Source: Flavipsychrobacter sp.
Lineage (GTDB): Bacteria; Bacteroidota; Bacteroidia; Chitinophagales; Chitinophagaceae
Assembly: GCA_016786565.1 (NCBI GenBank)
Contig: JAEUVY010000080.1
Span: forward strand, 140,360 to 204,359
Reading direction: 5' to 3'
Length of the DNA: 64,000 bases
Below are positions 27,466-34,415 of this stretch, piece after piece; positions within the stretch are counted from its first letter, which is position 1, and the number at the start of each line of letters is the position of its first letter. Made by a program: the position numbers and the translations under genes. The notes under the pieces were generated by a model. The model ran no database searches, was not told where the DNA came from, and saw only the letters and a list, made by a program, of their open reading frames with translations.

Positions 27466-27780
27466 TGTGCAGTTTTTTTATTCCTGCCTGCCGGCAGGCG
27501 AGTCTGCGCAGGTTGGGGTGTTTTCATTGATTATCAATGGGTGTGTGGCAAGTTTTGCTTCTTCCCGAATGCTTTCGGGACAGGCACTGCTTCCCAAAAC
27601 CTGCGCACTACTTCTCACTTTCTTCCCACTTCTTCTCAGGGTGAGAAGTGAATTAAATTTCCATACATCCCCTTTTTTGCTCATTTCCTTCCACATCCAT
27701 ACAAGTTACAACCGGCACAGCAACTAGGCAAAAAGAAAATCTATGATAGTGCGTTTTGTGCAACGTCATAAAAAAAGCCC
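27466..27780 (+). repeat. ~300-bp interspersed repeat, copy A
   Basis: Outer end TGCAGTTTTTTTATT, central palindrome CATTGATTATCAATG, then TGCTTCCCAAAACCTGCGCA, CTTCTCACTTTCTTCCCAC, ATACAAGTTACAACCGGC and inner end TCTATGATAGTGCGTTTTGT with CGTCATAAAAAAAGCC. Two foreign hairpins are nested in it: GCCTGCCGGCAGGC (27485-27498) and CCCGAATGCTTTCGGG (27572-27587). Short frames inside it are not genes. Confidence 0.85.
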
Positions 27781-27882
27781 CGAGATGGGCGACATGATCA
27801 TTCGACGGACACTCCTCTCCGAGCCGAGCCACTACCTCGCACAGGGCTCCACAATGAAGGTTCGCCGATCTGGAGATCGGGT

Positions 27883-27920
27883 GCCGGTATGACATAGGCG
27901 GGAGACTATGCCAAGCGGGG
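27883..27920 (+). repeat. 38-bp perfect direct repeat, left copy
   Basis: GCCGGTATGACATAGGCGGG followed by AGACTATGCCAAGCGGGG. The identical 38 bases are at 28539-28576. The two copies flank only the lipoprotein gene. Confidence 0.85.
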
Positions 27921-27949
27921 TTTTTGTAGCCCCGGCTAGGAGGGAACCG

Positions 27950-28423
27950 CTACTGTGTGACACGATCTATTTGTAGGATACTATCGACTCTTTCAACAAG
28001 TTCATTTTCAAAACACCTGATTAGCCGATTTTTTAAAAATGGTGTATACCAAGAAACACCACCATCTCCACGACTGCCACCACGACCATCTTTACCAAAC
28101 GCATAAACAAGGGTAATAATAGTGGTTGTCGCAGTGTCCCAATATTGCTCATTCCCACGAAAATGTAGCGTATAGTCATTATAGATATCAGGTGTTTTTA
28201 CCTTGAATGAAATATACCTATCAGCATCGTTGTAATAGTCAGAGTCACTATCTAATATTATATGCTGGTTGCTGCGAATCACTTTAAATATAGCCTCTTT
28301 AACACTATCTTTTTTAAGCGGATATTCGTAAGATTTTATACCCCCATGGGTTCCCCCTAAAACACACCCTGTTATAGGTGAAAAAAGTAGGAAAACACAA
28401 ACTATATTAATTCTTCTTTTCAT
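27950..28423 (-). CDS. lipoprotein of unknown function
   Basis: 157 residues with a lipobox (LLFSPITGC, Cys20) after a basic N-terminus (MKRRIN), so a lipid-anchored periplasmic or surface protein. The mature part, with SYEYPLKKDSVKEAIFKVI, DYYNDADRYISFKVKT and DYTLHFRGNEQYWDTATTTI, looks alpha/beta and does not match a family I know. It is noticeably more AT-rich than the denitrification genes and stands alone between 38-bp direct repeats, so it looks like a transferred cassette. Confidence 0.72.
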   Translation of the reverse strand: MKRRINIVCVFLLFSPITGCVLGGTHGGIKSYEYPLKKDSVKEAIFKVIRSNQHIILDSDSDYYNDADRYISFKVKTPDIYNDYTLHFRGNEQYWDTATTTIITLVYAFGKDGRGGSRGDGGVSWYTPFLKNRLIRCFENELVERVDSILQIDRVTQ

Positions 28424-28538
28424 CTTCCTTCGTTATTTCCTTTGTGTCATTTTTTTACATCTTCAGTTGTTTCAAAGAACTCTTTTCCTTTTATGCAGCA
28501 TCTGCAGCCTATTTAGTTATTACCTCTCACCGGCCGGG

Positions 28539-28576
28539 GCCGGTATGACATAGGCGGGAGACTATGCCAAGCGGGG
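28539..28576 (+). repeat. 38-bp perfect direct repeat, right copy
   Basis: Identical to 27883-27920. Its last two bases are the first two of the second norD-tail copy, so it marks the recombination junction. Confidence 0.85.
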
Positions 28577-28634
28577 ACTGTTGTTATCCATGGGTGCCCT
28601 GTTCGATCGCATCAGGCGTTCGGCATTTACCTGA
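28575..28634 (+). pseudogene. second copy of the norD 3' end
   Basis: Codes for GLLLSMGALFDRIRRSAFT and a stop, identical to the end of norD. Four base differences in 60 (GCT/GCC, TTG/CTG, CGT/CGC, ACG/ACC) are all synonymous. The remainder of norD is absent upstream. Confidence 0.85.
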
Positions 28635-28639
28635 TCTGT

Positions 28640-28816
28640 TTATTGCTTCTTAGCGTTGCGCACCATCACAAATCCCGTAAGCGCACCCGCCACCGCCGAT
28701 GCCACAAACACCTTTCTGAATCCCAGTGGGGTGCTGCGCGCCCACAACCCCAGCAACACCGAAAGACCCGTATTGATAACAAGTGCCGTAAGAATAATAC
28801 CTATTATGTTCGCCAT
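28640..28816 (-). CDS. small membrane protein, copy 2 of 3
   Basis: 58 residues, starting MANIIGIILTALVINTG and ending GFVMVRNAKKQ. It differs from copy 1 at about eight positions, mostly conservative, which suggests that it was under selection. ATG at 28816 lies 15 bases after a minus-strand TATCTTTA element (28832-28839). Two hydrophobic spans; function unknown. Confidence 0.62.
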   Translation of the reverse strand: MANIIGIILTALVINTGLSVLLGLWARSTPLGFRKVFVASAVAGALTGFVMVRNAKKQ

Positions 28817-28903
28817 TTCAATCGAAAGTAGTAAAGATATAGGTAAGGCGGTGGTGATGGCTACATGCATTTGCTGCTCCCGCCGGCGAACCGCTTCCCA
28901 CCT

Positions 28904-29218
28904 TATGCAGTTTTTTTATTCCTGCCTGCCGGCAGGCGAGTCTGCGCAGTTTGGGGTGTTTTCATTGATTATCAATGGGTGTGTGGGAAGTTTTGCTTCT
29001 TCCCGAATGCTTTCGGGACAGGCACTGCTTCCCAAAACCTGCGCACTACTTCTCACTTTCTTCCTACTACTTCTCAGAGTGAGAAGTGAGATAAAATTTC
29101 TATGCGTCCCTTTTTGCCTCATTTCCTTCCACATCTATACAAGTTACAAAGGGGTGTGCTACCAAGCAAAAAGAAAATCTATGATAGTGCGATTTGTGGG
29201 GTGTGATAAAAAAAGAAC
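28904..29218 (+). repeat. ~300-bp interspersed repeat, copy B
   Basis: Same layout and nested hairpins as copy A, but its inner end reads TCTATGATAGTGCGATTTGT then GGGGTGTGATA, a variant otherwise seen only in copy C on the other side of the Fic gene, where it is inverted. Confidence 0.85.
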
Positions 29219-29290
29219 CGAGGGGCAGAATGATTATGGAGGGGTAACAGGGTAAAGGGTTAATAGGTCAATAAGTTACTGTATATGCCC

Positions 29291-29432
29291 GGTCTCTGCC
29301 CTTCGCTGGACCCGGCAACAATAGCCTAGGTGTAGTTGATGACTGCTACCCGGCAACAAATGGATACTGGCTACTATCTGGAGAAATGCCGCCGGGTTCC
29401 TCCATCACACAAGGCTTGACGAAGGAAACCCG
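29291..29432 (+). repeat. ~140-bp hairpin element, left of Fic
   Basis: Begins GGTCTCTGCCCTTCGCTGGA, contains TAGGTGTAGTTGATGACTGC, TACCCGGCAACAAATG and GGAGAAATGCCGCCGGG, and ends with a hairpin CGGGTTCCTCC / GAAGGAAACCCG around a TCACACAAGGC loop. Direct repeat of 30780-30923. Region 29219-29290 between it and copy B holds AT-rich DNA like that at 13000. Confidence 0.8.
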
Positions 29433-29512
29433 AAACGAAAACTCTTTGTGGCGGTTTACAAGCAGCTACTGTACACTTTTATGGTTTCAGAAAGTACTCT
29501 TTTAAAGAATTA

Positions 29513-29540
29513 AGACTACTTTTGCGAATGAAAGTAATCT
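29513..29540. promoter_or_regulatory. inverted repeat and promoter upstream of Fic
   Basis: AGACTACTTT / AAAGTAATCT, 10-bp arms with one mismatch around 8 bases. It covers a TACTTTTG element (29517-29524). A second TACTTTTG lies at 29557-29564, 18 bases before the GTG start. A candidate operator for control of the Fic gene. Confidence 0.45.
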
Positions 29541-29582
29541 AACGCTGTTTTTAGTTTACTTTTGCTCAAAATCTAAAGTAGT

Positions 29583-30722
29583 GTGATATCGCTAGAAAAA
29601 TACAATTCAGGTACTCTTCAAAGTGGAATCGGATATAGATACTTTGTTCCAACAAAGATAAATGACCAGTGGCAGTGGCAAGATGCTATGCTAAATACCC
29701 TTTTAGAAAAAGCGTCTATTCAATTAGGAGAACTCAATTCATATGCCAAACTTGTTCCCAATATAGATCTGTTCATTCAGCTTCATATAAAAAAGGAAGC
29801 CGTAATCTCAAGCAGAATTGAGGGGACCCAAACAAATATCAGAGAGGCAATGTTGCCGTTAGAGGAAATCGCGCCTGAACGAAGGAACGATTGGAAAGAA
29901 GTACAAAATTATACTCACGCACTAAACACTGCAATTGAAAATTTAAAACAGCTACCCCTTTCTTCACGATTGTTAAAAAACGCCCATGAAGTATTATTAA
30001 GCGGAGTAAGGGGAGAACACAAATTACCCGGTGAATTTCGAACAAGTCAGAATTGGATTGGTGGAAGCGGTCCATCAGACGCAGTCTTTGTTCCGCCCGC
30101 GCATCATTATGTTGATGAATTAATGGGCGATCTAGAGAACTTCCTTCACAATGAGCGTATCAATGTACCGGCACTGATAAGAATAGGTATCGCTCATTAT
30201 CAATTCGAAACAATACACCCCTTCCTGGATGGCAATGGACGTATTGGACGACTGCTCATAACCTTATTTTTAGTTGATCAGAATATATTGCAGATGCCTT
30301 TGCTGTATTTATCTGTTTACTTTGAAAAGAACAAGGCGAATTACTATGATAACCTAACTCGTGTACGCGACAAAAACGATATGCTTCAGTGGCTTAAATA
30401 CTTTTTGATCGGCATTGAGCAAACATCTAAAGAAGCGGTTGCAAAGTTGTCAGAGATCATAGAGTTAAAAAAGAGACTGGAATCTGATATACATAAAAGT
30501 TGGGGACGTCGCACGCAATCTGCATTGACTTTGTTAACCCATTTGTTTAACGAACCTGTTATTACTGTTAAAGTAGCCGAGCGCGTATGTTCGCTCAGTA
30601 AAAAGGCGGCTGGCGACCTTATAGAAAGTTTTGAGAAATATGGTATCCTGCAAGAGTTAACTGGTCAAAGCCGAAACAGGGTGTTCATTTTCAGTTCTTA
30701 TCTCGACCTATTTAATGGATAA
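29583..30722 (+). CDS. Fic-domain AMP-transferase, class II
   Basis: 379 residues, GTG start. The Fic active-site motif is complete: HPFLDGNGRIGR with catalytic His212. The inhibitory motif S-x-x-x-E-G is on the N-terminal side of the Fic domain (Ser76 to Glu80-Gly81 in SSRIEGTQ), which defines class II: Glu80 would clamp the ATP site and keep the enzyme off. A C-terminal winged-helix-like region (VKVAERVCSLSKKAAGDLIESFEKYGIL) suggests self-regulated transcription or DNA binding. Such proteins AMPylate host or own proteins (for example gyrase/topo IV); the target is unknown. The gene is AT-rich (about 41% GC) and flanked by repeats on both sides, hence horizontally moved. Confidence 0.93.
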   Translation: MISLEKYNSGTLQSGIGYRYFVPTKINDQWQWQDAMLNTLLEKASIQLGELNSYAKLVPNIDLFIQLHIKKEAVISSRIEGTQTNIREAMLPLEEIAPERRNDWKEVQNYTHALNTAIENLKQLPLSSRLLKNAHEVLLSGVRGEHKLPGEFRTSQNWIGGSGPSDAVFVPPAHHYVDELMGDLENFLHNERINVPALIRIGIAHYQFETIHPFLDGNGRIGRLLITLFLVDQNILQMPLLYLSVYFEKNKANYYDNLTRVRDKNDMLQWLKYFLIGIEQTSKEAVAKLSEIIELKKRLESDIHKSWGRRTQSALTLLTHLFNEPVITVKVAERVCSLSKKAAGDLIESFEKYGILQELTGQSRNRVFIFSSYLDLFNG

Positions 30723-30779
30723 AATCCGGGAACACCATATCAATATTCCCGGCACATAGTAACTTCGGTTTCGTCTAGG

Positions 30780-30923
30780 GTCTCTGACCTTCTCAGGACC
30801 CGGCGACAATAGCTTAGGTGTAGTTGATGACTGCTACCCGGCAACAAATGAATATTGGCTACTACCTGGAGAAATGCCGCCGGGTCCCTCCATCACACAA
30901 GGCGCCGCACAGGAGACCCGGCT
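30780..30923 (+). repeat. ~140-bp hairpin element, right of Fic
   Basis: Direct repeat of 29291-29432. Its closing hairpin is CCGGGTCCCTCC / GGAGACCCGG around the same TCACACAAGGC loop; both arms differ from the left copy, in a compensating way. It ends 7 bases before the truncated third copy of the small membrane gene. Confidence 0.8.
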
Positions 30924-30930
30924 GGAACGG

Positions 30931-31068
30931 AAGCGCACCCGCCACCGCCGATGCCACAAACACCTTCCTGAACCCCAGCGGCGTGCTGCGCGCCCACAAC
31001 CCCAGCAACACCGAAAGACCGGTATTGATTGCAAGTGCCGTAAGAAGAATACCTATTATGATCGCTAA
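30931..31068 (-). pseudogene. small membrane protein, copy 3 (broken)
   Basis: Almost identical to copy 1 (two differences in about 145 bases), but the start codon ATG is now ATA and the last ~13 codons are replaced by the adjacent hairpin element, so the frame reads into unrelated sequence after SAVAGAL. The TATCTTTG element upstream is still intact. Confidence 0.75.
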
Positions 31069-31150
31069 TTGAAATGAAGGTAGCAAAGATACAGGCGAAG
31101 AGGATGATAATTGCCCGATATAGTTGTCGCACCTCACTACCAAATCCCCT

Positions 31151-31436
31151 CATCTTTTTTCTATCATACCCCACAAATCGCACTATCATAGATTTTTCTT
31201 TTGCTGGTTTTGGGGTGCGGTTGTAATTTGAAGAGAAGTTGGACGAAATGGGGGCTGTGTGGTTGTATTATTTGTTTTCTTTAATTCTCACCCTGAGAAG
31301 AAGTGGGAAGAAAGTGAGAAGTAGTGCGCAGGTTTTGAGAAGCAAAACTGCGCAGTGGGAAGCGGAACTTCCCACATACCCATTGATAATCAATGAAAAT
31401 GTGGGAAATGGGCAGAAATAAAAAAAATTGCGCAGC
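31151..31436 (-). repeat. ~300-bp interspersed repeat, copy C (inverted)
   Basis: Reverse complement of the family: inner end (left) carries ACTATCATAG and ACCCCACAAATCGC like copy B, outer end (right) TGCGCA at 31429-31434. It lacks the nested hairpins of A and B. It ends 10 bases before the stop codon of the TonB gene. Confidence 0.85.
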
Positions 31437-31446
31437 AGGCAGCCGA

Positions 31447-31866
31447 TCACTCCAGCTTAAAGCTGACCGGCATCTCAAGCGTCACATTCACCGGTTTGCC
31501 GGCAATGGAGGCGGGCTTCCAATTGGGCATCAGGCCTATGAGGCGCAGCACCTCTTTCGAAAGTACCTCGTGCGGAGAGCTAACGATGGATGGGTTGGTC
31601 ACCTTGCCGGCATCGGTCACGATGAAGCTTACATACACCCTGCCCTCTATGCCTTCCTCGCGGGCATCATTTGGGTATTTGATGTTCCTGGCTATGAACC
31701 GGAACATCTGAAACTCGGGGATCGGCTTCACGTCCACTGCAGTGCGGCACACCACCTTCGCCTTGTCTTCCAGCAAGATGGTGTCGGCCACCTGCTGTGC
31801 CTGTGCGGCAGATGCGGACAGTAAAAAAACCAGGGTCTTCAGCAGAGCGGAGGCTGTCTTTTTCAT
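31447..31866 (-). CDS. periplasmic TonB-C-domain protein
   Basis: 139 residues: signal peptide (KKTASALLKTLVFLLSASAAQA) followed directly by a TonB C-terminal domain (FIARNIKYPNDAREEGIEGR, VYVSFIVTDAGKV, GLMPNWKPASIAGKPVNV). It has no proline-rich linker or inner-membrane anchor beyond the signal, so it is a stand-alone TonB-C protein rather than an energy-coupling TonB; such proteins are common in Bacteroidota. Start at ATG 31866: a TATCTTTA element ends 7 bases upstream, and the longer frame to 31926 would overlap it. The TonB-dependent receptor lies upstream on the same strand, 60 bases away. Confidence 0.83.
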   Translation of the reverse strand: MKKTASALLKTLVFLLSASAAQAQQVADTILLEDKAKVVCRTAVDVKPIPEFQMFRFIARNIKYPNDAREEGIEGRVYVSFIVTDAGKVTNPSIVSSPHEVLSKEVLRLIGLMPNWKPASIAGKPVNVTLEMPVSFKLE

Positions 31867-31873
31867 AAGCGAA

Positions 31874-31881
31874 TAAAGATA
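31874..31881 (-). promoter_or_regulatory. -7 promoter element (TATCTTTA) of the TonB-C gene
   Basis: Minus strand; ends exactly 7 bases before ATG at 31866. Confidence 0.45.
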
Positions 31882-31925
31882 GCGACTTTTCTGCCCGAAG
31901 ACCCCGGCAAGTGACGGTTGCGGCA

Positions 31926-34298
31926 TTAGAAGGTGTAGCGGAACAGCGGAACGGGGAAGAAACCCTGCTGATAGTTGTTCACTACTTTGTTGGTACGGCG
32001 ATCGTAGGTCTGGTTGAAAACGTTGCGTTGGTTGGTCACGTTCTGCAGGTCCAGCGATATCTCCATGGTGCTGCGTTTGAATTCGCGGCGGTAGGCGATC
32101 TTGAAGTCGGTACGGAAATAGTCGGGCTGCTTCACCGAGAATGCCTCAGATGTGCGGTACACCGCCACACCTGCATACTGCGACGCTACAAGATCGAGCG
32201 GGGTGAGGTAACGACCGCCAATGGTGGTGACCTTAAAGTTGAGTGCAAGCACACTGCCGTTCTTGCCCACTTTAAATTCTTTGCCGGCCAGCACATTGGC
32301 CACATGGCCTGTATTGAAGGCGGTGTTGCGCTCCACACCATCGCTGCCTTTATACTTTGCATTAACTAGCGAACCTGTGATGAGGAAGTAGAATCCTTTT
32401 GACAGGAAGTGTTCTACCGTTAGCTCGGCACCGTAGTTGGTACCGGTACCGTTGTTCACCAGGCTGTCGCGGTTGTCCAGACCAAAATCGGCACCCGAGT
32501 TGAGCACAGAGTAGGAACTGAGAGAAGTCTCCACCGGCACGTTGCTGATCATCTGGTAATAGCCCTCGGCCTTTATGCGCATGTTGGGCGATATGTTGAA
32601 GTCGTATGACGCCACCATGTGCTGGCTTTGTGTGAAGCCCATGTCCTTGTTGGTGAGCACTGTGCCGGTGGCTGTGGGCGTCTGCACAAAGTAGTTATAT
32701 ACATTCTGCGCCTGGCTGTGCAGGCCATATCCCAGGCTCACGGCATTGCGTGTATTGATGCTGTAGCGCAGGCCGGCACGGGGTTCTGCGGCAAAGCTGC
32801 CATTCAGACCAAGGTACTGGAAGTGCATGCCGCCAGAGAAGGACAGGTCGTTGCTGAAGCGGTGTTTCCACTGCACAAAACCCTGCTCCAGACCCATGTT
32901 GCCGGTAGCATCGGTATACACCCTGTCGGGCTGACCGGGATACATCCTTTTGTAGCCCATGTCATAGCCAATGTTCTCGTAAGTGAGGCCGGCCTGCAGG
33001 TTGTTCTTCGCGTTGAACTTGTGCATGTACAGCCACTGTACCGAGAGTTTAGAGGTAGCAAGATCAGCCAGCTCGCTGGGGTGGGTACTGTTGTCGGTCT
33101 GGCTGATAGAGTCGTTGGTATAGTGTTGGTTGGTGGTGGAGTAACCCACTATCAGCTTCGTCGATGACTTCTCAGACAGTTGGTATTCGTAAGATGCGCC
33201 GGTGATAGTGGTGGTGAACTTAGAGCGTTGGTCAGAGAACGGGTTGCCGCCATAAAGGTCGGGCTTGGTGGTGTCCACGTCCTTGCCCAAAAAGTCGGCA
33301 CGGCTGTTGCCTGCTATACCAAACACCGTGAGCTTGCTCTTCTTGCTGAGCTCGGTCTGGAACTTATAGTTCACATCCTGATAGATAGGAACTGCGGTAC
33401 CCGTACCCAGATTGAGGCCCAGCGCTTTGAACACACCCAGTGTGCTGTAGCGATAGTTGATGAGGTAGGATGTTTTGCCGTTCTTGCCTATAGGCCCTTC
33501 GGCACCACCTTCAAAGCCGTTGAAGCCAATCTGCGCCACATATTCGGCCTTGTCGCGGTTGCCGTTGCGCAGCTTTATGTCGAAGGCGCCTGCAAGGGCA
33601 TTGCCATACTGAGCTGGAAAGGCGCCGGTGAGGAAGTCGGACTTGGCGATGTTGTTGTTGTTCAGCATACTCACCGGTCCGCCGGTGCTGGTCACCGTGC
33701 CAAAGTGGTTGGGGTTGGGCGCGTTCAGTCCTTCTATCTGCCACAGCATGCCGGTGGGCGAGTTGCCCCGCACCACTATGTCGTTTCGGCTGTCGTTGCC
33801 AGCCACTATACCGGCAAAGTTGGCCGCCATGCGCGACGGATCGCCCAGGGCACCTGCGTAGCGCTTGGTCTCATCCACGTTGAAGGAGCGTGCGCTGATG
33901 AGGGCCATATCATTTATGGTGCGGTTCTTGTCCTTGCTGCGGTCATAGGTCACGGTCACCTCGTTCAGCTTGTGCACAGCCTCCTGCAGGGGCAGGTCCA
34001 GGTTCACCTCCTTGCCGGCTGTCACCACCAGGTCGTTCACCAGCTTGTCTTCATAAGATATGTAGGTGACCTTTATGGTGCGGCGGCCAATGGGCACACT
34101 GTCTATGCGGAAACGGCCATTGGCATCGGTTGCGGCGCCCCGCTCGGGTGTCAGGTTCAGGATCTTTACTATGACTCCCTCAAGCGGCGCGCGCGAGGCT
34201 TCGTCATAAATGTATCCGGTTATGCTCTGCGTCTGCTGCTGTGCATGTAGTGCCATTGCCACCAGCAGAAATACGATTGTGTTGATTATCCTTTTCAT
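31926..34298 (-). CDS. TonB-dependent receptor with carboxypeptidase-regulatory-like domain
   Basis: 790 residues from ATG at 34298. Signal peptide (IINTIVFLLVAMALHA), then a CarboxypepD_reg-like beta sandwich (SITGYIYDEASRAPLEGVIV), a plug domain (residues about 110-230, VVRGNSPTGMLWQIEGLNAP and GAFPAQYGNALAGAFDI) and a barrel of about 550 residues ending in F (VPLFRYTF), the outer-membrane sorting signature. Takes up a bulky nutrient or siderophore; there is no SusD partner, so a glycan-PUL role is unlikely. The adjacent TonB-C gene and the Crp-family regulator upstream may form a unit with it. Confidence 0.92.
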   Translation of the reverse strand: MKRIINTIVFLLVAMALHAQQQTQSITGYIYDEASRAPLEGVIVKILNLTPERGAATDANGRFRIDSVPIGRRTIKVTYISYEDKLVNDLVVTAGKEVNLDLPLQEAVHKLNEVTVTYDRSKDKNRTINDMALISARSFNVDETKRYAGALGDPSRMAANFAGIVAGNDSRNDIVVRGNSPTGMLWQIEGLNAPNPNHFGTVTSTGGPVSMLNNNNIAKSDFLTGAFPAQYGNALAGAFDIKLRNGNRDKAEYVAQIGFNGFEGGAEGPIGKNGKTSYLINYRYSTLGVFKALGLNLGTGTAVPIYQDVNYKFQTELSKKSKLTVFGIAGNSRADFLGKDVDTTKPDLYGGNPFSDQRSKFTTTITGASYEYQLSEKSSTKLIVGYSTTNQHYTNDSISQTDNSTHPSELADLATSKLSVQWLYMHKFNAKNNLQAGLTYENIGYDMGYKRMYPGQPDRVYTDATGNMGLEQGFVQWKHRFSNDLSFSGGMHFQYLGLNGSFAAEPRAGLRYSINTRNAVSLGYGLHSQAQNVYNYFVQTPTATGTVLTNKDMGFTQSQHMVASYDFNISPNMRIKAEGYYQMISNVPVETSLSSYSVLNSGADFGLDNRDSLVNNGTGTNYGAELTVEHFLSKGFYFLITGSLVNAKYKGSDGVERNTAFNTGHVANVLAGKEFKVGKNGSVLALNFKVTTIGGRYLTPLDLVASQYAGVAVYRTSEAFSVKQPDYFRTDFKIAYRREFKRSTMEISLDLQNVTNQRNVFNQTYDRRTNKVVNNYQQGFFPVPLFRYTF

Positions 34299-34415
34299 GA
34301 TCGTGTTTGGAATGACGGGACAAAACTCCAAATGATCGGGGTCTTTTTCCTTAACCCAGGTTAATAAATAGAGAAAGACCCGAGATATTGATCAGGATCA
34401 ATAGAACACTACCGG

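Larger units (their letters stand above)
27140..27780. repeat. segmental duplication unit 1 (norD tail + small membrane gene + repeat A)
   Basis: The whole stretch is repeated at 28575-29218 in the same order and orientation. It joins the last 20 codons of norD, the small membrane gene with its promoter, and a ~315-bp non-coding repeat. Confidence 0.85.

Noticed and set aside
27653..27895. 80-residue minus-strand frame in the duplicated region
   Set aside because: Half of it lies in repeat A and its composition is not protein-like; no promoter was seen.
27478..29134. Frames of ~72 residues in repeats A and B (and parts in C, D and E) that look conserved (SLLTLRRSGKKVRSSAQVLG)
   Set aside because: They exist because the DNA of the repeat is conserved. 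The frame is interrupted differently in D and E, there is no promoter or start context, and nested hairpins change the reading frame.
29291..30923. Integron attC sites flanking Fic
   Set aside because: The hairpin elements have long arms and a conserved loop, but I see no GTTRRRY core pair at the ends and no integrase gene. The idea stays open but is not supported.
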